Notes: generated from the letters alone by a model not told the origin. 64,000 nt of DNA from Thermoanaerobacter sp. (GCA_014896455.1 JADBKJ010000011.1:1-64000), one strand, 5' to 3'. Positions 43,206 through 55,247 are shown, counted from the first letter of the stretch. Made by a program: numbers and translations.

Positions 43206-44216
43206 ATGAGGCTTAAGTACTTAATTGTATTCCTGTTAGTATTAGCCCTTACAGTTTCTTTATTTTCAGGGTGTACAAATAAAAGTCAAAAACTTACAAA
43301 AATTAATTTTGTAGAAACAGTCCATTCTATTTTTTACGCTCCCTATTACGTAGCTGTAAGCCAAGGCTTTTTCAAAGAACAGGGGCTGGAACTCGTCATT
43401 ACAACTGCTCAAGGGTCAGATAAAGCTGCAACGGCCGTTTTATCTGGCACAGCAGACATAGGACTTCAAGGACCCGAAACCACTGTATACGTACTTAAAG
43501 AAGGTAGAGATGATTATCTTGTAAACTTTGGGCAGCTCACACGAAAAGATGGGTCTTTCCTTTTAGGAAAAAAGCCTGAACCGGACTTTAAATGGGAAAA
43601 TTTAAGAGGCAAAAAGGTAATAGGTGGAAGGCCTGGCGGAATGCCTCAAATGACACTGGAATACATTTTAAAAGAGCACGGCATAAATCCAAAAACAGAT
43701 TTAACCCTCATCACCAATCTTCAATTTACAGCTGCAGCGGGAGCTTTTATGTCTTCCGATGCTGATTACGTCGCGTTATTTGAACCTACAGCTTCCCTAG
43801 TTGAAAAACAAAAAGGTGGATACATTGTAGCATCAGTTGGCGCTTCCAGTCATGAAGTTCCTTATACGACTTTTAATGCAAGAAAAAGCTACATTGAAAA
43901 ACATCCCGATATAATACAGCGTTTTGTAAATGCAGTGTATAAAGGAATGCTGTGGGTGGAATCTCATTCTCCTAAAGAAGTAGCAGAAGCAATTAAGCCT
44001 TTCTTCCCAGATGCTGATGTAAACCTTATGGCAACAGCAATTGAAAGGTACAAAAATCAAAACACCTGGGGCACTACTCTAAAAATGAAAGTTGAAGACT
44101 TTGATTTTCTACAAAATATACTTTTAGATGCAGGTGTAATAAAAGAAAAGGTGGACCCACATCTTCTAACCAACAACACTTTCGCTGAAAAAGCTGAAAA
44201 AATGAACAAAAAGTAA
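43206..44216 (+). CDS. ABC transporter substrate-binding lipoprotein, NMT1/THI5-SsuA type
   Basis: A lipoprotein of about 336 residues. A lipobox follows the hydrophobic signal (LTVSLFSGC). The body matches NMT1/THI5-like binding proteins (INFVETVHSIFYAPYYVAVSQGFFKEQGLELVITTAQGSDKAATAVLSGTADIGLQGPE). This group binds pyrimidine precursors of thiamine, sulfonates, nitrate or riboflavin precursors, and the ligand cannot be fixed by eye. The ATG at 43206 lies 6 bp after AGGGGG; the track ATG touches that site. It is first in an operon with an ATPase and a permease. Confidence 0.85.
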   Translation: MRLKYLIVFLLVLALTVSLFSGCTNKSQKLTKINFVETVHSIFYAPYYVAVSQGFFKEQGLELVITTAQGSDKAATAVLSGTADIGLQGPETTVYVLKEGRDDYLVNFGQLTRKDGSFLLGKKPEPDFKWENLRGKKVIGGRPGGMPQMTLEYILKEHGINPKTDLTLITNLQFTAAAGAFMSSDADYVALFEPTASLVEKQKGGYIVASVGASSHEVPYTTFNARKSYIEKHPDIIQRFVNAVYKGMLWVESHSPKEVAEAIKPFFPDADVNLMATAIERYKNQNTWGTTLKMKVEDFDFLQNILLDAGVIKEKVDPHLLTNNTFAEKAEKMNKK

Positions 44217-44223
44217 AGTTTTA

Positions 44224-44261
44224 AATTGTGTTCAATATGTCATTCCATATTGAGCACAATT
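44224..44261 (+). other. 16-bp hairpin between binding-protein and ATPase genes
   Basis: AATTGTGTTCAATATG, a 6-base loop, and CATATTGAGCACAATT pair fully apart from one G-T. It is followed by CCCCTTTTATT, a poor U-run. Such a structure after the binding-protein gene usually raises its mRNA level relative to the transporter core. Partial termination is also possible. Confidence 0.65.
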
Positions 44262-44304
44262 CCCCTTTTATTAACTGACTTTTCACATAGAAGGGAGTGC
44301 TTTT

Positions 44305-45051
44305 ATGAATAAAATAATGGTAAACCTCAAAGATGTATCCTTTAATTATCACACTTTAGAGGGTGAAACAGAAGCTTTAAAAAATATTTCTTTTGATGTG
44401 TACGAAGGAGAATTTGTAGGGATTATAGGCCCTTCTGGTTGTGGCAAATCTACTCTTCTTTCTATTATTTCTGGTCTTTTAAAGCCTTCTTACGGAAGTG
44501 TAGAGGTAAATGGAAAAATAGGCTATATGCTTCAAAAAGACCATCTTTTTGAATGGCGAAATATATGGCAAAATGCGCTACTTGGACTTGAAATACAAAA
44601 AAGTCTAACAGAAGAGTCTAAAAAATACGTAGAAGGTTTGCTTGTAAAATACGGCCTCGGCGAGTTTAAAAACCATTATCCTAATCAATTGTCAGGTGGG
44701 ATGCGACAAAGAGCCGCTCTCATAAGGACATTGGCTTTAAAACCAGACATACTTCTACTAGATGAGGCCTTTTCTGCTTTAGACTACCAAACAAGACTTG
44801 CTATATCCGATGAAGTGTATAAAATTCTTAAATATGAGCAAAAAACCGCGGTCATAGTAACTCACGATATCTCAGAGGCAATTTCTATGTGTAACAGAAT
44901 TGTAGTGCTATCAAATAGGCCTGCCCATGTAAAAAAGATTTATGATATTGTTTTAACTTGCGAAGATCGAACTCCCATAGGCTGCAGAAAAGCTCCTGAG
45001 TTTAGAGAATATTTTAATTCTATTTGGAAGGAGTTGGATGTCCATGTATGA
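44305..45051 (+). CDS. ABC transporter ATP-binding protein (SsuB/TauB type)
   Basis: A 248-residue ABC ATPase. Walker A is GPSGCGKSTLL, the Q-loop lies in GYMLQKDHLFEWRN, the signature is NQLSGGMRQRAAL, Walker B is LLLDEAFSALD and the switch histidine is VTHDISEA. It powers uptake with the neighbouring permease, whose gene overlaps its end by 14 bp. The subfamily matches nitrate/sulfonate/taurine/pyrimidine importers, as does the binding protein. Confidence 0.9.
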   Translation: MNKIMVNLKDVSFNYHTLEGETEALKNISFDVYEGEFVGIIGPSGCGKSTLLSIISGLLKPSYGSVEVNGKIGYMLQKDHLFEWRNIWQNALLGLEIQKSLTEESKKYVEGLLVKYGLGEFKNHYPNQLSGGMRQRAALIRTLALKPDILLLDEAFSALDYQTRLAISDEVYKILKYEQKTAVIVTHDISEAISMCNRIVVLSNRPAHVKKIYDIVLTCEDRTPIGCRKAPEFREYFNSIWKELDVHV

Positions 45052-45856
45052 AGCAGCAACCCCTCATATTTCAAAAGAGCACAGGGAATTTCTAAAAAAA
45101 GTAAAGAGAAAAAATGTATTAATACGAGTTACTCAATTTGCGCTATTAATCGTCTTTTTCGCTACATGGGAAATTGTCGCAAGGTATAAAATTGTAGACC
45201 CTTTTTTAGTCAGCCAGCCTTCAAGAATGTTAAAAACTATGATGATTTTAAGTCAGAATGGTTCTCTTTTTATGCACATATGGGTAACTTTAAGTGAAAC
45301 GATAATAGGTTTTACTCTAGGTACAGTAATTGGCATGATAATCGCTATACTTCTGTGGTGGTCAGACTTTTTGTCAAAAGTAGCAGAACCTTATTTGGTT
45401 GTACTTAATAGCCTCCCTAAAATTGCACTGGGTCCTATATTTATAGTTTGGATGGGAAATGGAGAAGCTCCAATAATTACAATGGCTCTCGCTATTTCAT
45501 TGATAGTAACTATAATCAGTTTACAAACGGGTTTTAAAGAAGTTGACGACGAAAAAATAAAACTTTTAAAGACTTTTGGTGCCACAAAAATGCAAATACT
45601 TACAAAATGTATTCTTCCCGCCAGTATCCCAACGATTATTTCCGCCATAAAAATAAACATCGGACTTTCCTGGGTGGGAGTAATTACAGGAGAATTCTTA
45701 GTTTCTAAAGCAGGTTTGGGATATTTGATTGTCTACGGCGGTCAAATTTTTAAGTTGGATTTGGTAATGACAAGTGTCCTGATACTCTCAATACTTTCTG
45801 CCTTGATGTACATTTTTATAGTGTATCTTGAAAAAAAGCTGATAAGATGGAGGTAG
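45038..45856 (+). CDS. ABC transporter permease (SsuC/TauC type)
   Basis: A 272-residue permease with about six helices. The EAA loop is FKEVDDEKIKLLKTFGATKMQILTKCILPASIPTIISAIKINIGLSWVGVITGEFL, typical of the SsuC/TauC/ThiX group. It overlaps the ATPase gene by 14 bp. No more genes follow in this operon; nadE starts 71 bp later with its own ribosome site. Confidence 0.9.
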   Translation: MSMYEAATPHISKEHREFLKKVKRKNVLIRVTQFALLIVFFATWEIVARYKIVDPFLVSQPSRMLKTMMILSQNGSLFMHIWVTLSETIIGFTLGTVIGMIIAILLWWSDFLSKVAEPYLVVLNSLPKIALGPIFIVWMGNGEAPIITMALAISLIVTIISLQTGFKEVDDEKIKLLKTFGATKMQILTKCILPASIPTIISAIKINIGLSWVGVITGEFLVSKAGLGYLIVYGGQIFKLDLVMTSVLILSILSALMYIFIVYLEKKLIRWR

Positions 45857-45927
45857 AAAACAGTGTTTTTTGCCTTTTTATGTGCTAAAATATGTATTGT
45901 AGTACTATAAATGCGGGGTGAAAACTA

Positions 45928-47559
45928 ATGAAAATTGCATTAGCACAAATAAATCCAGTTGTAGGAGATATAAAAGGAAACTTTAAAAAGATAATAGGGT
46001 TTATAAATACAGCAAAATACCAAAAAGCTGACCTTGTGGTGTTCCCTGAACTAGCTACTGTAGGTTATCCTCCTAAGGACTTTTTGCTTATGCAAGATTT
46101 TTTAGAGGCCAATGAAAAATATATAAATGAAATAATCTTGCCCGCTACTTATCAAATCGGAGTAATACTTGGTACTGTAAGACAAGACACAGAAGGCAAT
46201 CTTTATAATTCTGCTTTTTTTATTTATGATGGTAAAATAGTCGAGGTTTTTGATAAGACTTTACTTCCCAACTATGACGTATTTGATGAAAAAAGGTATT
46301 TCAAACCAGCACAAATAAGAAAGGTAACTCCTTTTAAAGGAGTAAGATTAGGAGTTAATATATGTGAAGACATATGGAAAGATTATGTTTTTGAGCCAAA
46401 TGTAGATTATTCTGTTGATGTTTTGGAAGAACAATTTAAGCTAAAACCTGATATTTTTATAAATATTTCAGCATCTCCTTACTACTTGGGTAAGCAAAAT
46501 ATGAGAGTAGAAATGATAGAGAAAAAAATAAAAAAGTACACAATTCCTTTCGTTTACGTGAATCAAGTTGGTGCTAATGATGAATTGATATTTGACGGTT
46601 CTAGCTTTGTAGTAAATGAAAAAGGCAAAAGAGTAGTGCAGCTTAAAGCTTTTGAGGAAGACATTAAAATTGTCGATATGGAAGAGCTTAAAAATTTTAG
46701 AGAGTTACCTGAGATAAAAGAGGATATATCATGGGTATACAATGCTCTCGTAGTTGGTGTAAGAGATTATTGTAAAAAATCGGGTTTTAAAAAAGCAGTA
46801 GTAGGCTTAAGCGGAGGAATAGATTCTGCAGTAGTTTGTGCCATTGCAGTAGAAGCTTTAGGAAAAGAAAATGTTCTTACAGTTTCAATGCCTTCAAGAT
46901 ATTCCTCTGAAGGAAGTAAAACTGATGCAAGAATACTGGCTGAAAATTTGGGAGTTGAATTTAGAGTAATCCCAATAGAGCCTGTGTTCAAAAGTTATTT
47001 ATCTGTTTTCAATGGGGATAACAAAGTTATAGGTGACCTGGCAGAAGAAAACATACAAGCAAGAATAAGAGGTAATTATTTAATGTTTATATCAAATAGG
47101 GAAGGACACATTGTTTTAACTACAGGAAATAAATCAGAATTAGCAATGGGATATTGCACTCTTTACGGGGATATGAGCGGAAGTCTCGCACCAATTGCAG
47201 ATGTACCTAAGACAATGATATACGAACTTGCGAGATATATAAACAGAGAAAGAGAAATAATTCCAATTTCTATAATTGAAAAAATTCCTTCTGCAGAATT
47301 AAGACCTAATCAAAAAGATGAAGACTCATTGCCTCCTTACAAGATTTTGGATGAAATATTAAAAATGTATATAGAGGAAAACAAGTCAGCAAAAGAAATA
47401 ATAGAAAAAGGATATGATGAAAGATTGGTAAAAGATGTTATAAATAAAGTCAACAGCGTAGAGTACAAAAGAAAGCAAGCAGCACCTGGACTCAAAATCA
47501 CCACCAAAACCTTTGGAACAGGAAGACGTATGCCAATCGTTCACAACTTTAAACTATGA
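45928..47559 (+). CDS. nadE: Glutamine-dependent NAD+ synthetase
   Basis: A 543-residue two-domain enzyme making NAD+ from deamido-NAD+, ATP and glutamine. The N-terminal nitrilase-type glutaminase has the E-K-C triad in VFPELATVGYPPKDFL, FDKTLLPNYDVFDEKRYF and GVNICEDIW. The C-terminal synthetase has the P-loop VGLSGGIDSAVVCAIAVEALG and LTTGNKSELAMGYCTLYGDM. The length is normal for the glutamine-dependent form. It probably has its own promoter in the 70-bp gap, but no strong match was seen. Confidence 0.93.
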   Translation: MKIALAQINPVVGDIKGNFKKIIGFINTAKYQKADLVVFPELATVGYPPKDFLLMQDFLEANEKYINEIILPATYQIGVILGTVRQDTEGNLYNSAFFIYDGKIVEVFDKTLLPNYDVFDEKRYFKPAQIRKVTPFKGVRLGVNICEDIWKDYVFEPNVDYSVDVLEEQFKLKPDIFINISASPYYLGKQNMRVEMIEKKIKKYTIPFVYVNQVGANDELIFDGSSFVVNEKGKRVVQLKAFEEDIKIVDMEELKNFRELPEIKEDISWVYNALVVGVRDYCKKSGFKKAVVGLSGGIDSAVVCAIAVEALGKENVLTVSMPSRYSSEGSKTDARILAENLGVEFRVIPIEPVFKSYLSVFNGDNKVIGDLAEENIQARIRGNYLMFISNREGHIVLTTGNKSELAMGYCTLYGDMSGSLAPIADVPKTMIYELARYINREREIIPISIIEKIPSAELRPNQKDEDSLPPYKILDEILKMYIEENKSAKEIIEKGYDERLVKDVINKVNSVEYKRKQAAPGLKITTKTFGTGRRMPIVHNFKL

Positions 47560-47590
47560 TTTTTAAGTAACTTCTGAGGAGGAATTTAAG

Positions 47591-48454
47591 TTGTCCAAAC
47601 AATTAAAAAGCGACATTGTGCTCACCGTAGTAACTATGGTGTGGGGGGCTACATTTATAATAGTCAAAAATGCTATTCAGACACTTCCTGTATACAATTT
47701 TCTTTTTATACGCTTTTTATTGGCTTTTTCGCTTCTTGCAATAATCTTCTATAAAAAGTTAAAAACCGTTGACAAAAAAACATTGGCTGTTGCTTCAGTA
47801 ATTGGGACGATGCTTTTTTTAGGTTATGCCTTTCAGACAATGGGACTTAAATACACTACAGCGTCTAAATCAGGATTTATAACAGGGTTTAGCGTAGTAT
47901 TAGTACCCATACTGGAGGCCATACTCCTTAAAAGAAAACCCACCAAGGCAGCTACCGTGGGAGTAGTGCTTGCTTTTACAGGCCTTATACTTCTTACAAC
48001 AAATATTGACCTCAGTATCAATATAGGAGATTTTCTTACTCTTCTCTGCGCCTTTGCCTTTGCCATGCACATAGTTTTGATATCAAAATACGCGTCAAAG
48101 ATGGACACATACCTACTTGCTACCATTCAAATTGGAATAGTGGCACTCTTAAGTGGCATTGTAAGTTTGATATTTGAAAAGCCTTTTATACCCACTTCTC
48201 TTGATATATGGTCAGCTATAATAATAACAGGGGTATTCGCAACTGCGTTTGCATATGTTGCCCAAAACACGATGCAAGCCTACACTACTGCCACTCATAC
48301 AGCTTTGATATTCGCACTGGAGCCAGTTTTCGCTGCAATAGCTGCTTTTTTAATTGCGGGAGAAGTGATGTCTTTTAGAGCAATAATAGGCGGAATTTTT
48401 ATGTTTGCAGGTATAGTGCTTTCCGAACTGCCCGAAAAAGAAGTGAGTAAATAA
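47591..48454 (+). CDS. DMT-superfamily (EamA) transporter
   Basis: A 287-residue protein with ten helices arranged as two EamA repeats (VVTMVWGATFIIVKNAIQTLPVYNFLFIRFLLA in the first, FATAFAYVAQNTMQAYTTATHTALIFALEPVFAAIAAFLIAGEVM in the second). It exports or imports a small metabolite; the substrate is not predictable. The start is a TTG after AGGAGGAATTTAAG. It ends at a bidirectional terminator shared with the atp operon. Confidence 0.87.
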   Translation: MSKQLKSDIVLTVVTMVWGATFIIVKNAIQTLPVYNFLFIRFLLAFSLLAIIFYKKLKTVDKKTLAVASVIGTMLFLGYAFQTMGLKYTTASKSGFITGFSVVLVPILEAILLKRKPTKAATVGVVLAFTGLILLTTNIDLSINIGDFLTLLCAFAFAMHIVLISKYASKMDTYLLATIQIGIVALLSGIVSLIFEKPFIPTSLDIWSAIIITGVFATAFAYVAQNTMQAYTTATHTALIFALEPVFAAIAAFLIAGEVMSFRAIIGGIFMFAGIVLSELPEKEVSK

Positions 48455-48455
48455 T

Positions 48456-48508
48456 AAAAACCTTCCTACTGCTTTTTAAAAATCATCAGTAGGAAGGTTT
48501 ATTTTTAC
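48456..48508. terminator. Bidirectional intrinsic terminator between the DMT transporter and atpC
   Basis: AAACCTTCCTACTG and CAGTAGGAAGGTTT pair as a strong stem. T-runs follow on both strands (ATTTTT on plus, TTTTTATT on minus), as expected between convergent genes. Confidence 0.92.
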
Positions 48509-48918
48509 ATTTTTTGATATTTACTAGCAATCTGCAATCTCATTAAAGCCCTCTTTAAGGCTGCTTCTGCCAGAAGATGTTCCTGTTTGCTTCTTTTTTG
48601 CCTAAGTTTTTCTTCTGCTCTTTCTTTGGCTGCTTGAGCACGAGCTATATCAATTTCTTCTGGCCATTCTACTGCACTGGACAAGATTGTCACACTGTCT
48701 CTTTTGACTTCCATAAAGCCGCCAGAAATAAAAGCTTCTCTCCACTGTCCGCCTTTTTTTATCTGTAAAGTACCTGTACCTATGGCTGCTGTCATGGGAA
48801 TGTGGCCTTTTAAAATACCTATTTGACCTGTGGTTATGGTCACTATTATTCCTTCCACATCCCCTTCGTAAAATTTTCTATGAGGAGTTAAAACCTCGAG
48901 GTGAAAATTTTTATCCAT
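48505..48918 (-). CDS. atpC: ATP synthase epsilon subunit
   Basis: A 137-residue F1 epsilon subunit, with the N-terminal beta-sandwich (HLEVLTPHRKFYEGDVEGIIVTITTGQIGILKGHIPMTAA) and the C-terminal helical hairpin (ERAEEKLRQKRSKQEHLLAEAALKRALMRLQIA). It couples the rotor and regulates ATP hydrolysis. It is the last gene of the atp operon. The ATG at 48918 after GAGGTGA is favoured over the track GTG. Confidence 0.93.
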   Translation of the reverse strand: MDKNFHLEVLTPHRKFYEGDVEGIIVTITTGQIGILKGHIPMTAAIGTGTLQIKKGGQWREAFISGGFMEVKRDSVTILSSAVEWPEEIDIARAQAAKERAEEKLRQKRSKQEHLLAEAALKRALMRLQIASKYQKM

Positions 48919-48928
48919 TCTTTTCACC

Positions 48929-51212
<2,284 letters not shown>

Positions 51213-51213
<1 letters not shown>

Positions 51214-52733
51214 TAATTATCACCCTTTGCGGCATACTTTTCCTTATACTCTACAATTGCAGCTTTTAATTTTTCTTCTGTCTCGGAAATTAAATCTTTT
51301 GTCTCTCTTATAGATTGTTTTATTTCCGGATAATTTGAATCCAAAAAATCTAAGAGCCCTTTTACAAAAGGTCTCACCTTATCCACTTCAATATCAGTGA
51401 CATATCGATTCATCACTGTGTATATAGCTATTACTTGGTCTTCAACAGGCATAGGTTGATATTGAGGCTGTTTGGTAATTTCAACAATCCTTTCTCCTTG
51501 TCTTAAAACTTCAAGTGTTGCTTTATCCAAATCCGAACCAAACCTAGCAAAAACTTGTAGCTCTCTATACTGGGAAAGTTCCAATCTTAATCGGCCAGCT
51601 ACTTTTTTCATGGCCTTTATTTGTGCGGCACCGCCAACACGGGATACAGATAGACCCACATTTATAGCTGGTCTTATTCCTGAATAGAAAAGCTCCGACT
51701 CAAGGTATATTTGTCCATCTGTGATTGAAATTACATTTGTAGGAATGTATGCAGATATATCTCCCGCCAATGTCTCAACAATTGGGAGTGCCGTCAAAGA
51801 ACCTCCCCCATATTCATCTGCAAGTCTTGCAGAACGCTCAAGAAGCCTTGAATGAAGGTAAAATACATCACCAGGGTATGCTTCTCTTCCAGGTGGCCTT
51901 CTCAAAAGCAAGGATATAGTTCTATAAGCAATAGCATGCTTTGAAAGGTCATCATAAACTACCAGTACATCTTTGCCTTGATACATAAAATGTTCTCCCA
52001 TAGCGCAACCTGCATACGGAGCAATATACTGAAGTGCAGCTGAATCACTGGCAGTCGATGCGACAACTGTTGTATATTCCATAGCCCCATACTTTTCTAA
52101 CATGTTTACAATTCCTGCAACAGTTGAAGCTTTTTGCCCAATAGCTACATATATACAATATACTCCTTTGTCTTTTTGATTTATTATAGTATCTATAGCA
52201 ATAGCAGTTTTACCTGTTTGCCTATCTCCAATTATTAATTCTCTCTGCCCTCTTCCTATAGGGATCATAGAATCTATAGCTAAAATACCTGTTTGTAAAG
52301 GTGTATCCACAGATTTCCTTCTTACTATTGGTGGAGCAGGATATTCAATGGGGCGTTTTGCTTCATAGTTTATTGGCCCTTTACCATCAATGGGCTCCCC
52401 TAAAGGATTTACAACTCTTCCTAACATTTCTTTTCCAACAGGCACTTCCATGATTCTGCCTGTTCTTTTTACTATATCCCCTTCTTTAACTTTTTCGGGG
52501 TCTCCAAGAACAACAACACCCACGGTATCTTCTTCAAGATTTAAGACCATTCCAACGATTCCACTTTCAAACTCCACCATTTCTCCGTAAATAGCATTGT
52601 CAAGGCCATAAATCCTCGCTATTCCATCACCTGATTGGATGACGTGTCCAATTTCCTGTGTTTCAAGGTTAAAATCGAAATTTTTTATTTTTTCTTCTAT
52701 AACTGAGCTTATTTCTTCAGGTCTTATGCTCAT
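51213..52733 (-). CDS. atpA: ATP synthase alpha subunit
   Basis: The 506-residue regulatory F1 subunit. The P-loop [18 protein letters not shown] is present, as is the arginine-finger region [19 protein letters not shown]. The opening [16 protein letters not shown] is the usual start. It lies between atpH and atpG. Confidence 0.96.
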
Positions 52734-52758
52734 ATTCTTTCACCTTCTTAAATTCATT

Positions 52759-53292
52759 TTACACAGCTTGTTGCATATTTTTTAGAAGTGCAGTAAGTCT
52801 TGCTTTGACTGAACCATCGATTATTGTATTCCCAATAATAAGTTTTAAACCGCCTAGTATGCTTTTATCTACTATTGGTTCGATATTGATGTGTCTTTCT
52901 AACTTTTTCTCTAATTTTTCTTGAAGCTTTTGCAATACTTCTTCTTTTAGTGGATATGCAGAAACGACTTTTACATCTGCAATATTAAAATGCTCTTTGT
53001 ATAGCTTTTTAAACTCCTTTCCAATGTCTTCAATTAGACCTTCTCTATGTTTTGATATTATTATTTTGATAAAATTGATAACTTCTTTATCGGTATCCTT
53101 TAAAATCTGCTCCACAAATTCCATTTTCTTTGCTTTATCAATACTTTTATTCTTAAAAATCCGCTTTACTTTATCCACCTGAAAAATTTCAATTGCTTTA
53201 TTTAACTCCTCATAATACTCTTTCACTTTATTTCGCTGCTTCGCAACATCAAAAAAGGCATAAGCGTATCTCTTCGCGATTAGTTGTGCCAT
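52759..53292 (-). CDS. atpH: ATP synthase delta subunit
   Basis: A 177-residue stator subunit joining F1 to the b subunits. The start IAKRYAYAFFDVAKQRNKVKEYYEELN and the C-terminal IVDKSILGGLKLIIGNTIIDGSVKARL are the family hallmarks. It overlaps atpF by 13 bp. Confidence 0.94.
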   Translation of the reverse strand: MAQLIAKRYAYAFFDVAKQRNKVKEYYEELNKAIEIFQVDKVKRIFKNKSIDKAKKMEFVEQILKDTDKEVINFIKIIISKHREGLIEDIGKEFKKLYKEHFNIADVKVVSAYPLKEEVLQKLQEKLEKKLERHINIEPIVDKSILGGLKLIIGNTIIDGSVKARLTALLKNMQQAV

Positions 53293-53771
53293 GATGCCCC
53301 CGCCTCCTCGATAACCTCATTGATGAGGTCTTCGTCAGCAACAGGTAGCTTTTTTTTAAGCACACGGGAAGCGGCATCTATGACTAATTGCGATATCTCT
53401 GTCCTTAAATCATGCATAGCTTTGATTTTCTCTAACATTGCCTCTTCTTTTGCCTTTTCTATTATATTTTCTGCCTCTTTATTGGCATTTTCTATAATTT
53501 TGTTTGCTTTGTCTTCTGCTGCCTTCTGTGCCTTCTCAATAATAGCTTTTCCTTCATTATCAGCATTTTTTAGTAATTCTTCGTACTTAGCTTTTAAACT
53601 GTAGGCCTCTTGTCTTTCCTTGTCAGCCTCTTCTAAAGAGGATTTAATTTTATTTTCCCTATCTTCTAGAAATTTAGTTACGGGTTTAAATAAAAGCCTT
53701 TTTAAGATAAAGTAGAGTACCAATAGGTTAATTATTGTAATAACGAACGTCCAAACATTGAAAAGAGCCAA
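53280..53771 (-). CDS. atpF: ATP synthase b subunit
   Basis: A protein of about 163 residues with one N-terminal membrane helix (VWTFVITIINLLVLYFILKRLLFKPV), followed by a long charged coiled coil to the end. It forms the peripheral stalk. A TTG at 53771, 6 bp after GAAGGG, gives MALFNVWTF and is better than the ATG at 53789, which lacks a ribosome site. Confidence 0.93.
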   Translation of the reverse strand: MALFNVWTFVITIINLLVLYFILKRLLFKPVTKFLEDRENKIKSSLEEADKERQEAYSLKAKYEELLKNADNEGKAIIEKAQKAAEDKANKIIENANKEAENIIEKAKEEAMLEKIKAMHDLRTEISQLVIDAASRVLKKKLPVADEDLINEVIEEAGASWHN

Positions 53772-53818
53772 CTTATTCCCTTCTTTCATTAGGAAATTTA
53801 TTGAAGGACTTTTTTAAA

Positions 53819-54040
53819 TTATGGTTTGAACATTATTAACATAATCGCCACAAGCAACCCGTAAATGGCTGTTGCCTCTGCAAGAGCACCACCTAACAAA
53901 AGAAGTTGCATAATCCTTCCACCTGCTTCCGGCTGCCTTGCCACAGCTTCAACTGCTTTTCCTGTCGCAATACTTATACCAATACCTGCACCCATACCTG
54001 TTAATGCAGCAATAGCTGCTGCTATAGCTACTAAATCCAT
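53819..54040 (-). CDS. atpE: ATP synthase c subunit (proton-type ring)
   Basis: A 73-residue hairpin of two membrane helices with the polar loop ARQPEAGGR. The ion-binding Glu is in [12 protein letters not shown]. Sodium-type c subunits have Gln in helix 1 (GPGVGQG) and Glu-Ser in helix 2. Here these positions read GAGIGIS and Glu-Ala, so the ring should bind H+. The comparison was made by eye with the Ilyobacter pattern. Confidence 0.93.
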   Translation of the reverse strand: MDLVAIAAAIAALTGMGAGIGISIATGKAVEAVARQPEAGGRIMQLLLLGGALAEATAIYGLLVAIMLIMFKP

Positions 54041-54108
54041 TTAAATCCTCTCCTTTTCTTTTTTGTTTTATTAAAATTTTTTAATCATTTCATTATTTTT
54101 ATTATACA

Positions 54109-54771
54109 TTATTCTATAGCTTCTTCAATATATAACATTGTCAAAAACACAAATACCAACATCTGTAATAATCCATCAAAAAGGTCAAAATATAAACTAA
54201 ATACTGCAGGAACTACTATTGGCACAGCCTTTTCAATAAGCTCCATTATTATAACTGCTGCAAAGATGTTGCCAAAAAGTCGCGCAGCCAGAGATAAGGG
54301 TCTTACAAATAAATCTAAAACATTAATAAAAAGGTTTATAGGAGACTTAAAAAAATACTTTAAATAGCCTGTAAAGCCTTTTGCTCTTATTGAAGCTATG
54401 ACAACTGTGGTAATTGACATAATAGCAAGAGCAGAAGTGGTACTAAAGTCCTTTGTAGGAGGGGTTAAACCAAAAATGCTTATAGTATTAGATAAAGTCA
54501 AAAAAGCTGCTACAGTTCCTAAATAAGGAGCATAATTTCTCCAGTGTTCTCCTAAAGCCCCTTCTACAAATTTATTAAATCCCTCCACCATAAGCTCTAC
54601 AACATTTTGTGCACTTTGTGCACTCTCAGGAACAAGCTTCCATCCCTTAGTACCAACAGCAGCACCCAAAATTAATACAGCCATTATAATCCATTCTACC
54701 ACTATTGTTTCTGTAATGGGAATACCTCCCAATAATGGTATAGTAAATACCACTGAAGATCCTATCTCCAA
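54109..54771 (-). CDS. atpB: ATP synthase a subunit
   Basis: A protein of about 220 residues with five or six helices. The essential Arg is in FVRPLSLAARLFGNIFAAVIIM. The track begins at a GTG that is part of the ribosome site; a TTG at 54771 lies 8 bp after AGGAGG and fits better. It is the first gene of the atp operon, and no atpI was seen upstream. Confidence 0.92.
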   Translation of the reverse strand: MEIGSSVVFTIPLLGGIPITETIVVEWIIMAVLILGAAVGTKGWKLVPESAQSAQNVVELMVEGFNKFVEGALGEHWRNYAPYLGTVAAFLTLSNTISIFGLTPPTKDFSTTSALAIMSITTVVIASIRAKGFTGYLKYFFKSPINLFINVLDLFVRPLSLAARLFGNIFAAVIIMELIEKAVPIVVPAVFSLYFDLFDGLLQMLVFVFLTMLYIEEAIE

Positions 54772-54808
54772 TAACCTCACCTCCTCTTATATATCCTCAA
54801 CATATACA

Positions 54809-54837
54809 ATTATATATTTATTGCAAAAGATTGTCAA
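54809..54837 (-). promoter_or_regulatory. Sigma-A promoter of the atp operon
   Basis: A perfect TTGACA (54837-54832), a 17-bp spacer and a perfect TATAAT (54814-54809) stand about 40 bp before atpB on the minus strand. Confidence 0.9.
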
Positions 54838-54884
54838 TTTAGTATATTTACTGTGCTGTTAAAAACTAACAATTTATTTGATTT

Positions 54885-55247
54885 TTACCTGCTTCGCAAC
54901 TCTTCTTCTAGATTTTTGTCTAACACAAATAGATAGACGTATTCTCCTTTTTGAGGATTCATATCCTTATAGATGCCCATAACATTACAACCTGTAAGGC
55001 GCATTATCATCTCCTTAAACTTGGGTTTTAATATTTCATCCAATAGTTCCCTTAATTGTTTTACCAGCCTTTTACCCTCTTCAGTAGATATAATTTGCAT
55101 CTCCTCATGGCTCAAAGATTTAATAAGCCTTACAATAATCATATCCTCGCAAATTCGGGTTTTTGCTGCCTCTGCACCTCTTCCAATTGCTTCTTTTGTG
55201 AGTTTAATCATTTCTTCGTTTATTTTACTTTCTAATACCCCTTTCAT
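54885..55247 (-). CDS. MpsC-family (DUF2294) protein
   Basis: A 120-residue soluble protein with the DUF2294 pattern (INEEMIKLTKEAIGRGAEAAKTRICEDMIIVRLIKSLSHEEMQIISTEEGKRLVKQLRE, then LTGCNVMGIYKDMNPQKGEYVYLFVLDK). The family was renamed MpsC after a staphylococcal membrane-potential locus, but here no mpsA or mpsB is nearby. The ATG at 55247 after GGAGGGAG is favoured. It stands alone between engB and the atp promoter. Confidence 0.7.
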   Translation of the reverse strand: MKGVLESKINEEMIKLTKEAIGRGAEAAKTRICEDMIIVRLIKSLSHEEMQIISTEEGKRLVKQLRELLDEILKPKFKEMIMRLTGCNVMGIYKDMNPQKGEYVYLFVLDKNLEEELRSR

